64,000 bases of DNA, taken from contig JAQUKH010000005.1 in NCBI GenBank assembly GCA_028719205.1, positions 1-64,000 on the forward strand. The letters are read 5' to 3'. This DNA comes from a bacterium. GTDB taxonomy: Bacteria; JACRDZ01; JAQUKH01. The translations under genes were made by a program, and so were the position numbers. The notes under the pieces are model-generated. The model ran no database searches, had not been told where the DNA came from, and saw nothing but the letters and a program-made list of their open reading frames with translations. How positions within the stretch are numbered: position 1 is the first letter of the stretch; each line of letters opens with the position of its first letter. Shown here piece by piece: positions 43,453 through 52,411 of this stretch.

Positions 43453-45036
43453 CTACAAAATAACAAGTTTTATTTTAGTAATTCCTTCCACTTGTTCGAT
43501 CTTTTTCAAAATGGCCGCGGAAATATCGTCATCAACATTAAAAACAGCAATTGCCTGCCCGCCGTTTTGTGTCCGGGCATATTTCATACCGGCAATATTG
43601 ATTGAATTTTCACCCAAAATCGTACCGATCTTCCCTATCACCCCGGGCTTATCGATATTAAAACAAACCAGCATATATTTTGAGAATGTCGCGTCGATCA
43701 TAAAGTCATCTATTTTAACCAGCCTGGGTTCAGTTTGAGAGATCAGAGAACCTGCCACTTTCATTGTCCTTTTATCTGTAGTCACTTTTACCAAAACTAA
43801 ATTTGCAAATGAATTCGCCTCACTGCTTTTGCTTTCCACGATCTTTATCCCGCGTTCCTGAGCGATTACCGGCGCGTTAACTAAATTTATCGTCTCAGAA
43901 AGCATCGGTTTTAAAAGGCCTATTAAAACTGAAAGTGTTATAGGGGAAAGATCATAACAGGTTATTTCACCGCTATACTCAACATAAACCTCTTCAATAT
44001 GGCCTTCATTTATCTGAGAAATAAACTTGCCGATCTTTTCAGCCAGATCAATATACGGCCTGAGTTTATTTAATATTTCAGGTTCCAATGTAGGAATATT
44101 TACGGCGTTGCGTATCATTTTACCATTAAAAGCGTCAACCATTTGTTCAGCGATCTGAATTGCCACATTCAACTGGGCCTCTTCTGTCGACGCGCCCAAA
44201 TGAGGCGTTACCAGGATCTGAGGCGATAAAATAGCCGGGCTGTTAAATGGCGGTTCCTCTTCAAAAACATCCAGCGCCGCGCCTGCGACCTTTCCGCTTT
44301 TGATCGCCTCACATAAAGCTTTTTCATCCACAACTCCGCCGCGCGCGCAATTAATTATCCGCACTCCTTTTTTCATCATGTCAAATTCCTTTGCCCCGAG
44401 CAAATATTTTGTCTCGGTAGTTAACGGAATATGAAGAGAAATATAATCAGCCTGCGGTAAAATATCCCGCACGCTCATCAAAGTAATACTTAAATTTTTT
44501 GCCTTCTCGACTGACAGTACCGGATCATATCCGATAACCTGCATGCCTAATCCCTGCGCCCGCTTGGCCACTTCACGGCCGATACGGCCCAATCCGATAA
44601 CCGCGAGTGTTTTCTTATAGACCTCTGTTCCCGTAAACTTTTTACGTTCCCATAATTTATTTTTCATTGAGGCATCTGCCGCCGCGATATTCCGGGACAT
44701 CGCTAAAAGCAGAGTAATTGTATGTTCCGCCGCGGAAATAGTATTCCCGCCCGGTGTATTCATCACAACAATACCCTTTTTAGTCGCTGCCTCAACATCA
44801 ACATTATCCACGCCGACACCCGCCCTGCCGATAACCTTCAGTTTATGGGCCGCGGCAATAATTTCTTTTGTCACTTTAGTTTCACTGCGGACGATCAAAC
44901 CTTCATATTCACCAATGATCTTTATTATTTCATCCTGAGGAAGTTTTAATTTAACATCCACTTCAAGGTTTTTATCACTCTTGAGGATCTTTATTCCTTC
45001 TTCTGATATCGGATCTGTAACTAAAATTTTCGCCAT
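43453..45036 (-). CDS. serA: D-3-phosphoglycerate dehydrogenase
   Basis: Oxidises 3-phosphoglycerate to start serine synthesis. The 527-residue long form has a substrate/NAD domain (LVTDPISEEG; VIGLGRIGREVAKRAQGLGM; INCARGGVVDE; VTPHLGASTEEAQ with the catalytic His). An intervening domain (about 315-450) and a C-terminal ACT domain (about 455-527; LVCFNIDKPGVIGKIGTIL) for serine feedback follow. It is paired with a class V aminotransferase 88 bases upstream on the same strand. Confidence 0.97.
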   Translation of the reverse strand: MAKILVTDPISEEGIKILKSDKNLEVDVKLKLPQDEIIKIIGEYEGLIVRSETKVTKEIIAAAHKLKVIGRAGVGVDNVDVEAATKKGIVVMNTPGGNTISAAEHTITLLLAMSRNIAAADASMKNKLWERKKFTGTEVYKKTLAVIGLGRIGREVAKRAQGLGMQVIGYDPVLSVEKAKNLSITLMSVRDILPQADYISLHIPLTTETKYLLGAKEFDMMKKGVRIINCARGGVVDEKALCEAIKSGKVAGAALDVFEEEPPFNSPAILSPQILVTPHLGASTEEAQLNVAIQIAEQMVDAFNGKMIRNAVNIPTLEPEILNKLRPYIDLAEKIGKFISQINEGHIEEVYVEYSGEITCYDLSPITLSVLIGLLKPMLSETINLVNAPVIAQERGIKIVESKSSEANSFANLVLVKVTTDKRTMKVAGSLISQTEPRLVKIDDFMIDATFSKYMLVCFNIDKPGVIGKIGTILGENSINIAGMKYARTQNGGQAIAVFNVDDDISAAILKKIEQVEGITKIKLVIL

Positions 45037-45055
45037 TTGTTCTCCTGTTGTTAAC

Positions 45056-45117
45056 GTAGGGGCGAACCCATGTGTTCGCCCTTCATATATTGGGCAGACA
45101 CGCGGGTCTGCCCCTAC
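45056..45117. repeat. GTAGGGGC...GCCCCTAC double-palindrome repeat, copy 2
   Basis: A 62-base element with perfect inverted ends GTAGGGGC / GCCCCTAC and two internal palindromes, GGGCGAAC/GTTCGCCC and GGGCAGAC/GTCTGCCC. It has the same plan as 15373-15438 but differs in the internal bases, and the arms co-vary. It fills most of the space between serA and the aminotransferase gene. Confidence 0.85.
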
Positions 45118-45124
45118 AATAAAT

Positions 45125-46261
45125 TTATGCCATTAAAACTTTTTGCGCCGCGCCTACACCTTTGCCCAGTTCAAGTTTATATCCCATTTCAACGAGTACC
45201 ATTTCCATCGCGGAAATAACTATTACAATATCAAACACATCCATATATCCGAGATGCGCGATCCTGAATATTTTGCCTTTCACATGATCCTGTCCGCCGA
45301 TTATAGTAACGTCATATTTGCTTTTCAATTTTTTGATAAATAAACCGCAGTCAATTCCGGCAGGAGATTTTACCGGCGTTACAGCATTGCTTGGAGCATC
45401 AGGCGCAAAAAGTTCCAAACCCATTGCCTTAGCCGCTTCACGAACTGCTCTTCCCATTTTTTCGTGTCTTTTGATCACGTTATCCAGGCCTTCTTCCAGT
45501 ATCATTGATAAAGACTTGTTTAAACCGATAACAAGGGAGATTGCTGAAGTAAAAGGCGTCTCTCCGTCTTCCAGAGATTTTCTGGCCTTTTTCAAACTGT
45601 AATAAAATTTAGGCAGTTTGGATTTTTCGGTCATTTTCCATGCCTTATCGCTTACTGAAATAAAAGCAAGGCCTGGAGGAAGCATTAAAGCCTTCTGAGA
45701 ACCTGTTACCGCTATATCAACATGCCAATCATCCGTACGGAATTCTTCAGCGCCAAGCCCGCTGATAGCATCAACAACGAGTATCGCGTCTGTATCTTTA
45801 ACTATATTCCCAACCGCCTGAATATCCGTTCTCGCGCCGGTTGAAGTTTCAACTAAAGTTGTAAAAACAGCTTTTATAGCTTTATTTTCCTGCAAGTGCT
45901 TCTTAATATCATTCGGATTTACCGCCTTACCCCATTCTATATCTATATAAACTACATTTACGCCGTAAGCTTCCGCTATTTTGCCCCATCTTTCCCCAAA
46001 TTTTCCGCCTTTTACCACAAGAACGGTATCTCCGGCAGAAAGGGTATTAACCACAGCCGCTTCCATCGCGCCCGTACCGGAAGAGGTCATTACAAAAACA
46101 TCGTTTTTAGTTCTGTAAACTTCCTTTAAAGCAACGTTCACCTTTTTAAATAATTCAATATAAACAGGTGTCCGGTGATGAATTATCGGCTTTGCCATTT
46201 CTAAAGAAACTTCCGGCGGAATCATCGTCGGCCCGGGTGTTAATAGATAATTTTTTCTCAT
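45125..46261 (-). CDS. Class V aminotransferase (serine-pyruvate/alanine-glyoxylate type)
   Basis: A 378-residue PLP enzyme of the subgroup that includes serine-glyoxylate, alanine-glyoxylate and the non-classical phosphoserine aminotransferases. It begins LTPGPTMIPPEV, has HHRTPVY, TSSGTGAMEAA, ETSTGARTDI, VDAISGLGA and the PLP lysine in VTGSQKALMLPPGLAF. Beside serA it is most likely the phosphoserine-forming (SerC-substituting) aminotransferase, as in organisms that lack classical serC; this is inferred from context. A consensus promoter lies upstream. Confidence 0.9.
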   Translation of the reverse strand: MRKNYLLTPGPTMIPPEVSLEMAKPIIHHRTPVYIELFKKVNVALKEVYRTKNDVFVMTSSGTGAMEAAVVNTLSAGDTVLVVKGGKFGERWGKIAEAYGVNVVYIDIEWGKAVNPNDIKKHLQENKAIKAVFTTLVETSTGARTDIQAVGNIVKDTDAILVVDAISGLGAEEFRTDDWHVDIAVTGSQKALMLPPGLAFISVSDKAWKMTEKSKLPKFYYSLKKARKSLEDGETPFTSAISLVIGLNKSLSMILEEGLDNVIKRHEKMGRAVREAAKAMGLELFAPDAPSNAVTPVKSPAGIDCGLFIKKLKSKYDVTIIGGQDHVKGKIFRIAHLGYMDVFDIVIVISAMEMVLVEMGYKLELGKGVGAAQKVLMA

Positions 46262-46295
46262 ATCGCAGTCTCCCTTTTTATTATATTAAGTGTAT

Positions 46296-46324
46296 ATTAT
46301 ATCTTAGAGGTAAATGTATGGCAA
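46296..46324 (-). promoter_or_regulatory. Promoter of the aminotransferase-serA unit
   Basis: Minus strand TTGCCA (46324-46319), 17 bases, TATAAT (46301-46296). The predicted start near 46289 is about 28 bases before the ATG at 46261, with AAAGGGAG as ribosome site between. Confidence 0.75.
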
Positions 46325-46334
46325 GCACTTTTCT

Positions 46335-47555
46335 TTAATCTTTTTTTATCAGTTTCAAGAACTTTCTTTTTCCAACTTTCAAAAGAGATTCTTTCTTATT
46401 TCCAAAATCATATTTGTCTTCTGATACTTTTATCCCGTCGATACTTACTCCACCCTGCTCTATAAGTCTTCTTGCCTCGCCTTTACTAGATACTAGTTCA
46501 TTTTGCACCATTATTTCACCCAGACTGCATCTTGAACTTGATGAAGATGATGATATAATAAATTCAGGAATTTCATCCGGCTGGCCTTTTTTCGAGAAGA
46601 TCTCGTTAAACTCCCTTTCCGCGTTATCCGCCTCCTCTTTCGGGTAATAATCAGTTATTATAAGTTTAGCGAGCCTGCTTTTTACAAATTTTGGATTGAT
46701 CGCGCCTTCTTTCATCTGGCTTTTTAATTCATTTAATTCTTCTTCAGGAACATCCGTCAAAAGCTTGTAATATTTCATCATCATTTCATCAGAAACAGAC
46801 ATTAGCTTACCGTATATTTCTCTCGGCGGTTCGTTTATTCCTATGTAATTCCCGTAACTTTTACTCATTTTTCTGACACCGTCTGTTCCTTCAAGCAAAG
46901 GCATTGTAAGAACAACCTGCGATTCCTGTCCGTATTCTTTCTGCAGGGCGCGCCCGACCAGCAGATTAAATTTCTGGTCTGTCCCGCCTATCTCGATATC
47001 CGCCTTAAGTTCCACTGAATCATATCCCTGTGCTAACGGATACAAAAATTCATGGATGCCGATCGGTTCCTCTTTTTTATACCGGTTGGAAAAATCATCG
47101 CGTTCCAGAACCCTCGCGACTGTGTAGTGCGATGCCAGTTTTATCACATCGCTGAAATTCATCTGGTTCAGCCAATGGCTGTTATAAACGATCTCAACTT
47201 TATCGAGGTCAAGGATCCTGCCGATCTGTTTCACATAAGTTTTTGAATTATTTTCCACGTCTTCTTTTGACATGGGCGGGCGTGTCACTGACCTGCCGCT
47301 TGGATCGCCGATCATTGCCGTAAAATCACCTATCAAAAAAATTATCTTGTGCCCCAGGTCCTGAAACTGTCTTAATTTTCTGAGAACTACCGTATGCCCC
47401 AGATGAATATCCGGCGCGGTCGGATCAGCCCCGAACTTTACTTTGAGAGGCCTTTTCTCTTTTCTGCACAATTCCAATTTTTTCAGGAGTTCTTCTTTTG
47501 AAATTATTTCTTCCGCCCCTCGTTTAATTATTTCTAATTGTTTATTAACATCCAT
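46335..47555 (-). CDS. tyrS: Tyrosyl-tRNA synthetase
   Basis: Class I aminoacyl-tRNA synthetase, 406 residues. The HIGH motif reads HLGHTV, the second motif [12 protein letters not shown] (KMSKS), and a C-terminal S4 RNA-binding domain ([24 protein letters not shown]) is present. It is of the TyrZ-like type with [14 protein letters not shown] near residue 80. It starts 4 bases after the rhomboid gene ends. No T-box leader is visible. Confidence 0.95.
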   Translation of the reverse strand: MDVNKQLEIIKRGAEEIISKEELLKKLELCRKEKRPLKVKFGADPTAPDIHLGHTVVLRKLRQFQDLGHKIIFLIGDFTAMIGDPSGRSVTRPPMSKEDVENNSKTYVKQIGRILDLDKVEIVYNSHWLNQMNFSDVIKLASHYTVARVLERDDFSNRYKKEEPIGIHEFLYPLAQGYDSVELKADIEIGGTDQKFNLLVGRALQKEYGQESQVVLTMPLLEGTDGVRKMSKSYGNYIGINEPPREIYGKLMSVSDEMMMKYYKLLTDVPEEELNELKSQMKEGAINPKFVKSRLAKLIITDYYPKEEADNAEREFNEIFSKKGQPDEIPEFIISSSSSSSRCSLGEIMVQNELVSSKGEARRLIEQGGVSIDGIKVSEDKYDFGNKKESLLKVGKRKFLKLIKKD

Positions 47556-47559
47556 AATT

Positions 47560-48237
47560 TCACCTCTTCGTTTTTTTACCTAACAATTTAATTAAAACAA
47601 TTCCCGCGATAAATCCCCCGATATGCGCGAACCACGCAATACCCTGGGTTTCTCCGATCCCTAAAGATGTGAATCCATTCAAAAACTGAATGACTATCCA
47701 AAACCCTATAACAAAGAATGCCGGGACCTGAATAAATTTTAAGAATATAATGATCGGGACAACCACTAATATTTTAGCGCGGGGATAAAGTAAAAGATAC
47801 GCGCCCAGGATCCCTGAAATAGCGCCGCTCGCTCCGATTACAGGCACGTTAGAACTTATATTTACAACAGTATGCGTTACCGTAGCTAGGATACCACACG
47901 CGAAATAAAAAAGCAAAAATTTTGTATGGCCGAGATAATCCTCAATATTATTCCCGAAGATCCAAAGGTAGAGCATATTTCCCAGAAGATGCATCAGGCT
48001 CGCGTGCAAAAAAATCGATGTAACAATATTTACATATACAGGAAGAGAACTTTTTATTAATATATGCCTGCCATGTAAAAGTTCAGACGGGATCAATCCC
48101 ATTTTATCGATAAAAACACGCCCGCCTTCACCCCCCAGAGACATCTCATAAATAAAAACTCCGATATTCAATAAGATCAATAAAATCGTAAAAAACGGAA
48201 ATGTCTTTGTCGGGTTATCGTCTTTTAAAGGAATCAT
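47560..48237 (-). CDS. Rhomboid family intramembrane serine protease
   Basis: A 225-residue, roughly six-helix membrane protein with the catalytic Ser in [20 protein letters not shown] and the His in [14 protein letters not shown]. The [18 protein letters not shown] segment is the conserved oxyanion-region helix. It is the form with a long first loop ([10 protein letters not shown] start), common in many bacteria. Substrates are unknown. Same strand as tyrS, 4-base gap. Confidence 0.93.
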   Translation of the reverse strand: MIPLKDDNPTKTFPFFTILLILLNIGVFIYEMSLGGEGGRVFIDKMGLIPSELLHGRHILIKSSLPVYVNIVTSIFLHASLMHLLGNMLYLWIFGNNIEDYLGHTKFLLFYFACGILATVTHTVVNISSNVPVIGASGAISGILGAYLLLYPRAKILVVVPIIIFLKFIQVPAFFVIGFWIVIQFLNGFTSLGIGETQGIAWFAHIGGFIAGIVLIKLLGKKTKR

Positions 48238-48371
48238 TTTCCACAGTTTTGAATTTAAATATTAAATAATTCTATATTTTATATTAAATCCAACTAAAAT
48301 GATAATAAAATATTAATTGATAAATAAATAATTTATTGATATATTCAGGCAAATAACAGAAAGGAAATATT

Positions 48372-50081
48372 GTGCCCCTGAAAAAATATTCGATATTATT
48401 ACTTTTATGTATTTTTTACACTTATTATTTTACCGCTGCCCTTTACGCTGACCAGACGGAAGAATTGTTATTTTCTGCCGGTAATGGCGATACAAAAGAA
48501 ATGAAAGCTGTCCTGGATAAAGACCCAAATATAATAAACTCAAAAAGCAGTGAAGGGATAACAGCTTTAATGCTGGCGGCTCAGGAAGGACATTTAGAAA
48601 ATGTCAAGGTCTTACTGGAGAAAGGGGCGGATTTTAATATTAAATTCTCTGACGGCAGGGATGCTTTAATGATCGCGGTCCAGCATAACCATACTGAAGT
48701 AGTTAAAGTTTTGCTTGATAAAGGTATGAACGTGAATACTATGTATAATGACGGAATAACTGCCCTGATCAGCGCGGCATGGGAAGGATATAATGAAACT
48801 GTAAAAGCGTTACTGGAAAAAGGAGCGGATTTTAATATTAAATTGCCTGACGGCAGAGATGCTTTAATGATCGCATCTCAACAAGGTCAAACTGAAACAG
48901 TCAAGATTTTGCTTGATAAAGGTATGGCCGTGAATACTATGAATAATGACAGGATAACTGCCCTGACCAGCGCGGCATGGGAAGGACATACTGAAACTGT
49001 AAAAGCGCTGCTGGACAAAAATGCTGATATAAACATGCAATCCAAAAACGGTTTAACACCTTTGATAGCCGCAACCCAGAACGAACATGCTGAAACAATA
49101 AGAACATTAATAGATAAAGGAGCAAACCTGGATTTAGAAGCTAATGGAATGACTGCATTTCTGACTGCCGTACAAAAAGGGAATATTAATATCATCCAGA
49201 TATTTTTAGATAGAAATATAAACATTAATAAACCAAGCAAAAATGGCCTGACTGCTTTAATTGCCGCGATACAAGCAGGTAATACCGATACCGTAAAATT
49301 ATTGATCAAAAAAGGGGTTGACCTGGATATTACATACGGCAGAAGTAAAACAGCTTTAATGGTTGCCTCTGAAGAAGGCCGTACTGAAATAGTAAATCTG
49401 TTATTGCTGAATAAAAACTCAGATATAAACGCGCAATTCGGACAAGGTATTACCGCATTAATATTGGCAGTCCAGCAGGGCCATACGGAAACTGTAAAAG
49501 TCCTGCTGGCAAACGGTGCGGATGTTTACGCGGTATGCGGCAATAATACTTCTGCTTTAATGTTCGCTTCACTGTTCAACCATGTTGAAATAATAAAACT
49601 ATTATTAGATAAAGGCGTTGATATAAATGCTGTTGATAATGAAGGATTTACAGCCTTAATGTTTGCCGCGCAAAAAGGCAGTACCGAAGCTTTTAAGATC
49701 TTATTGGATAACGGCGCTAAAACAAATATTGAATCGCATAACGGCATGACAGCTTTTTCAATCGCAGTTACGGAAGATCACACTGAATGTATCATAGCGC
49801 TTTTGGAAAAAATAAATGAAAAAGATTTTATTAAGATCGAGGAAGACCTGATCCGCAAATTGTCTGATGATGATATAAATGTTATTTTATACGCCGCAAA
49901 AGCGTTAGGAGTAATAAAAGGCACCTTAGCCATTAAATTTTTAATAAACGCCTTAAGCCATGAAAATCAGGAAGTTAAATATGAAATATCAAGATCTTTA
50001 AGAAAGATTACAGGCGTGAGTTTTGGCTCAGATCAGGCAAAATGGCAGGAATGGTGGAAAGAAAAAAATAAAAAACAGTAA
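48372..50081 (+). CDS. Secreted ankyrin-repeat protein with C-terminal HEAT-like segment
   Basis: A 569-residue protein starting at GTG (AAAGGA 8 bases upstream) with a signal peptide (about 1-26). Some fourteen ankyrin repeats of 32-33 residues run to about residue 475 ('G.TALM.A...GH.E.VK.LL..GAD.N'). The C-terminal 90 residues look like one or two HEAT repeats ending in GSDQAKWQEWWKEKNKK, a tail often seen on HEAT proteins. Two successive 198-base units (48621-48818 and 48819-49016) are nearly identical, showing recent tandem duplication of an ankyrin pair. It probably binds proteins at the cell envelope. Confidence 0.9.
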   Translation: MPLKKYSILLLLCIFYTYYFTAALYADQTEELLFSAGNGDTKEMKAVLDKDPNIINSKSSEGITALMLAAQEGHLENVKVLLEKGADFNIKFSDGRDALMIAVQHNHTEVVKVLLDKGMNVNTMYNDGITALISAAWEGYNETVKALLEKGADFNIKLPDGRDALMIASQQGQTETVKILLDKGMAVNTMNNDRITALTSAAWEGHTETVKALLDKNADINMQSKNGLTPLIAATQNEHAETIRTLIDKGANLDLEANGMTAFLTAVQKGNINIIQIFLDRNININKPSKNGLTALIAAIQAGNTDTVKLLIKKGVDLDITYGRSKTALMVASEEGRTEIVNLLLLNKNSDINAQFGQGITALILAVQQGHTETVKVLLANGADVYAVCGNNTSALMFASLFNHVEIIKLLLDKGVDINAVDNEGFTALMFAAQKGSTEAFKILLDNGAKTNIESHNGMTAFSIAVTEDHTECIIALLEKINEKDFIKIEEDLIRKLSDDDINVILYAAKALGVIKGTLAIKFLINALSHENQEVKYEISRSLRKITGVSFGSDQAKWQEWWKEKNKKQ

Positions 50082-50151
50082 AAGGGCATAATAATAAAAT
50101 ATCCATTGACTTTAAAAGAATAATTGATAAAATGACTGATAATCAAAATAC

Positions 50152-50238
50152 GCCGGAGTGGTGAAACTGGTAGACGCAGAGGACTCAAAATCCTCCGGAC
50201 GCAAGTTCATGTCGGTTCGATTCCGACCTCCGGCACCA
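50152..50238 (+). tRNA. tRNA-Leu (anticodon CAA)
   Basis: An 87-base class II cloverleaf: acceptor GCCGGAG/CTCCGGC, discriminator A, encoded CCA, anticodon stem GAGGA/TCCTC with loop CTCAAAA (CAA), a long variable arm, and T-arm GTCGGTTCGATTCCGAC. Its 3' half is repeated at 51396-51450 and, more degenerately, at 52014-52033 and 57155-57168. It therefore looks like an integration site. Confidence 0.96.
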
Positions 50239-50319
50239 TCAAATGTTGTTTATTTTCAATGAGTTGTGTCTTCCCAAGGTCTTTCTTATTCATCACTTAT
50301 TTCGGCTGTTTTATCCAAA

Positions 50320-50423
50320 CTGTGCCCAAAACGTGCCCATCAGAACACAAATGGACACATTTCCACACAACACATACCTCATAAAGATACATCCTTTACC
50401 CACAACATTATTGAAATTTCAAA
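50320..50423. repeat. Direct repeat A with GTGCCCA boxes (possible recombinase arm site)
   Basis: About 100 bases, starting TGTGCCCAAAACGTGCCCAT at 50321, that match 51246-51346. Both copies carry two GTGCCC/GTGCCT boxes 5 bases apart and end in ATAAAGATA-ATCCTTTA. They lie 82 bases after the tRNA-Leu end, and in the second copy about 130 bases before the tRNA tail. Closely spaced short repeats near a tRNA integration core resemble tyrosine-recombinase arm sites; this is inference. Confidence 0.55.
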
Positions 50424-50425
50424 AT

Positions 50426-51031
50426 TTAAAATCTATGATTTAAGGAAATTCCAATTGAAGGCATTCCTTTTGAATCGGGAAGCATTGCAAAACCCACCCG
50501 TGTGTTTTTCTCGTAAGGAGCATAAGCAAGTTTTGGACCTTCAATCATTCCAAATCCAAGACCTGCAATAGAACCACCTATATATCCCCAAGCCATACTT
50601 TGCCAAATATGTCTAGAATTGTTTGTATTAGAATAAGATATTCCCCCAACTGCTGTACCAACTGCCAGCCCAAGAGCCCCACCTAACCACATATCTCTAA
50701 TAAGAAATGCTCCAAAACCTGTTTGATCGTTATGAAAATCATAAAATCCAATACCTAAACCCAATGCTGTTCCACCAATTACGCCATATAATGCACCGTT
50801 TGTAATACGTTTTCTTTTTCCTTCACTGTTTAGTTTGTCTCTTCCCTCATATACCCGGATACTTCCAATTGATAAACCAAGAAGTGCCCCATGCTGCAAC
50901 TCTGCCCATCCATAGTTAATTATTGAGGGTCTATCTTTTGGATCAATAGTTCCAAAAAAATCATTGCCTGCCCTTGCATATCCTGTTAAAACAAAGATAA
51001 TAACGATTACAACTAAAGATTTATTTATCAT
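50426..51031 (-). CDS. Hypothetical secreted/outer-membrane glycine-rich protein
   Basis: A 201-residue protein with a signal peptide (about 1-21, ending GYARA). Repeated Gly-rich membrane-like segments follow (GALLGLSIGS, GALYGVIGGTALGLGIGF, GGALGLAVGTAVGG, GYIGGSIAGLGFGMIEG), resembling glycine-zipper stretches. The C-terminus ends SLNHRF, a plausible outer-membrane sorting signal. AGGAGGAGAA precedes the ATG. It is the only gene in the first cassette of the tRNA-Leu island. No family recognised; function unknown. Confidence 0.75.
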   Translation of the reverse strand: MINKSLVVIVIIFVLTGYARAGNDFFGTIDPKDRPSIINYGWAELQHGALLGLSIGSIRVYEGRDKLNSEGKRKRITNGALYGVIGGTALGLGIGFYDFHNDQTGFGAFLIRDMWLGGALGLAVGTAVGGISYSNTNNSRHIWQSMAWGYIGGSIAGLGFGMIEGPKLAYAPYEKNTRVGFAMLPDSKGMPSIGISLNHRF

Positions 51032-51245
51032 TTCTCCTCCTAATAGTTACTTTTATATTTATCGTGATTTTATAATCATGATCCACTTAAGTCAATATAA
51101 ATATTGTAAATTATTTATAAAACTACACAAAAAATCGGTATATTCCTAAAATAGACATTATAATATGGAATACTTATAATTATTAAGATTTATTATTTCC
51201 CAATGATATTCAATAAAAAAAGGAGAGCATTTCGCCCTCTCTTTT

Positions 51246-51346
51246 CTGTGCCTAAAACGTGCCCATCATTACAAAAAAAGGCACGTTTTCACAAATCTCC
51301 AGCCAACATGTTTCATAAAGATATATCCTTTATCAACAATATTTTG
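51246..51346. repeat. Direct repeat B, second copy of the GTGCCCA-box element
   Basis: Matches 50320-50423, beginning TGTGCCTAAAACGTGCCCAT at 51247. An extra inverted box, GGCACGT, follows at about 51280. See copy A. The stretch 51032-51245 between the glycine-rich gene and this repeat holds only AT-rich sequence and presumably the promoter of that gene. Confidence 0.55.
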
Positions 51347-51395
51347 CCTTATTTATTAAGCACTTACTTGAACCTCAAAAACACCCTGATTAGGG

Positions 51396-51450
51396 CTCAA
51401 AATCCTCCGGTCGCAAGATCATGTCGGTTCGATTCCGACCTCCGGCACCA
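51396..51450 (+). repeat. Duplicated 3' end of tRNA-Leu (attachment-site-like tail 2)
   Basis: These 55 bases match tRNA-Leu positions 50184-50238, from the anticodon loop through CCA, with only two differences. The 5' half of a tRNA is missing, so it is not a functional tRNA gene. Such tails mark the far end of elements that integrate into tRNA genes. Confidence 0.85.
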
Positions 51451-51585
51451 AAAATTTTCGTTTCACTCAAATTTTTATGTATTTAGTAATTTGTAATTAG
51501 TATTTTGGACGTGGAATAAGATTTATTAAAACGAAAATTTTTTCCTAAATACAAATTACACACACTCACACAAACTATATTTCCT

Positions 51586-51933
51586 ATGTTCGATTTTGAA
51601 AATCTGGAAGTCTACAAAAAAGCTAAAGAACTTAATAAGGAAATTTTAAGTTTTTAAGAAAAAACAAACAGATCGATTACTATTTGCGTGATCAATTACG
51701 AAGAGCATCAATAAGCATGGTTATTAATATTACAGAAGGAAGCGACCGATTTTCCAAGCGGATAAGAAAAACTTCTATATTATTGCCAGAGGTTCAACTT
51801 ATGAATGTGTTTCTTGCTGGAAATAATTTTAGAAGAAAAACATTTAACAGTACAAATATTTAAAAGTTTCTATCAAAAATTTGAAATTATATCTAAAATG
51901 CTTTTAGGCTTAATAAATAGTCAAAAGATTTGA
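51586..51933 (+). pseudogene. Four-helix-bundle protein of the 23S rRNA intervening-sequence family, broken
   Basis: The first frame gives MFDFENLEVYKKAKELNKEI and stops after about 23 codons. Shifting frame gives DYYLRDQLRRASISMVINIT, then EGSDRFSKR. After another shift comes NFYIIARGSTYECVS, followed by a C-terminal stretch ending with TGA at 51931-51933. This succession is the S23/IVP four-helix-bundle family, split by at least three frame changes or stops. These short proteins are common in mobile or rRNA-intervening contexts. It is the sole content of the second tRNA-tail cassette. Confidence 0.75.
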
Positions 51934-51974
51934 TGGTTTTCTTTAAGTGGTGACAAACACCAGCCTTCCGCCGC

Positions 51975-52033
51975 AGGAGTAAGGGGCAAAGCCCTATGTA
52001 GAGCGCATAGCTAGATTCCAACCCCCGGCACCA
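51975..52033 (+). repeat. Degenerate tRNA-Leu tail 3 with GGGGCAAAGCCC hairpin
   Basis: Bases 52014-52033 match 18 of 20 positions of the tRNA-Leu 3' end (GATTCCAACCCCCGGCACCA). The preceding AAGGGGCAAAGCCCTATGTA string recurs in similar form at 57115-57168, and similarity continues past both CCA ends (CTTTATGT.../CTTAATGT...). This pair brackets the four-gene operon at 52412-57003. Confidence 0.7.
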
Positions 52034-52115
52034 TTCCTTTATGTGTTTTTTCTTTTAAAATTTCAAGTTTATTTCTTGGCTGATTCTTGTTTTAATTATT
52101 GTTTCCCTTAAAATT

Positions 52116-52205
52116 TTATTCACCATGCGTCATGGGTTTACCTTTAACTTTGCGAAGATGATAAATCTCCGGTATCAATTCCTCTGCAATCTTGGGACTA
52201 TACAT
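52116..52205 (-). CDS. Short 29-residue frame, remnant of a CopG/antitoxin-like small protein
   Basis: Minus strand, ATG with AAGGTG upstream; codes for MYSPKIAEELIPEIYHLRKV and nine more residues, KGKPMTHGE. The start resembles small MYSPKI...LIP.IY.LAK..G.PMT.LVN proteins of DNA-binding, antitoxin-like type. The frame ends where the LVNEIL-like continuation would begin, so it may be a truncated remnant. The rest of the 380 bases between tail 3 and the membrane gene is AT-rich and otherwise empty. Confidence 0.4.
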   Translation of the reverse strand: MYSPKIAEELIPEIYHLRKVKGKPMTHGE

Positions 52206-52411
52206 TTTTTCACCTTCTTTTTTTTAAATTTAAATAACCATTGTCACTATAGGCCGTTGTAATGAGAGTGAAAAGAGAGGAAAGTTGATAAAAATAATAA
52301 ATAAAACAACTAACCTAGGATTAATTAAAATTTAGTTGGCAATTCTTTTAGATTAGGTGTAAAATTTTGTATTATTTAAATAATTAATGTTTACAGAATT
52401 ACCAAAAATCC

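Noticed and set aside
51396-51450. Second functional tRNA-Leu
   Set aside because: Only the 3' part (anticodon loop to CCA) is present. The upstream bases cannot form the acceptor, D and anticodon stems, so it is a tail fragment.
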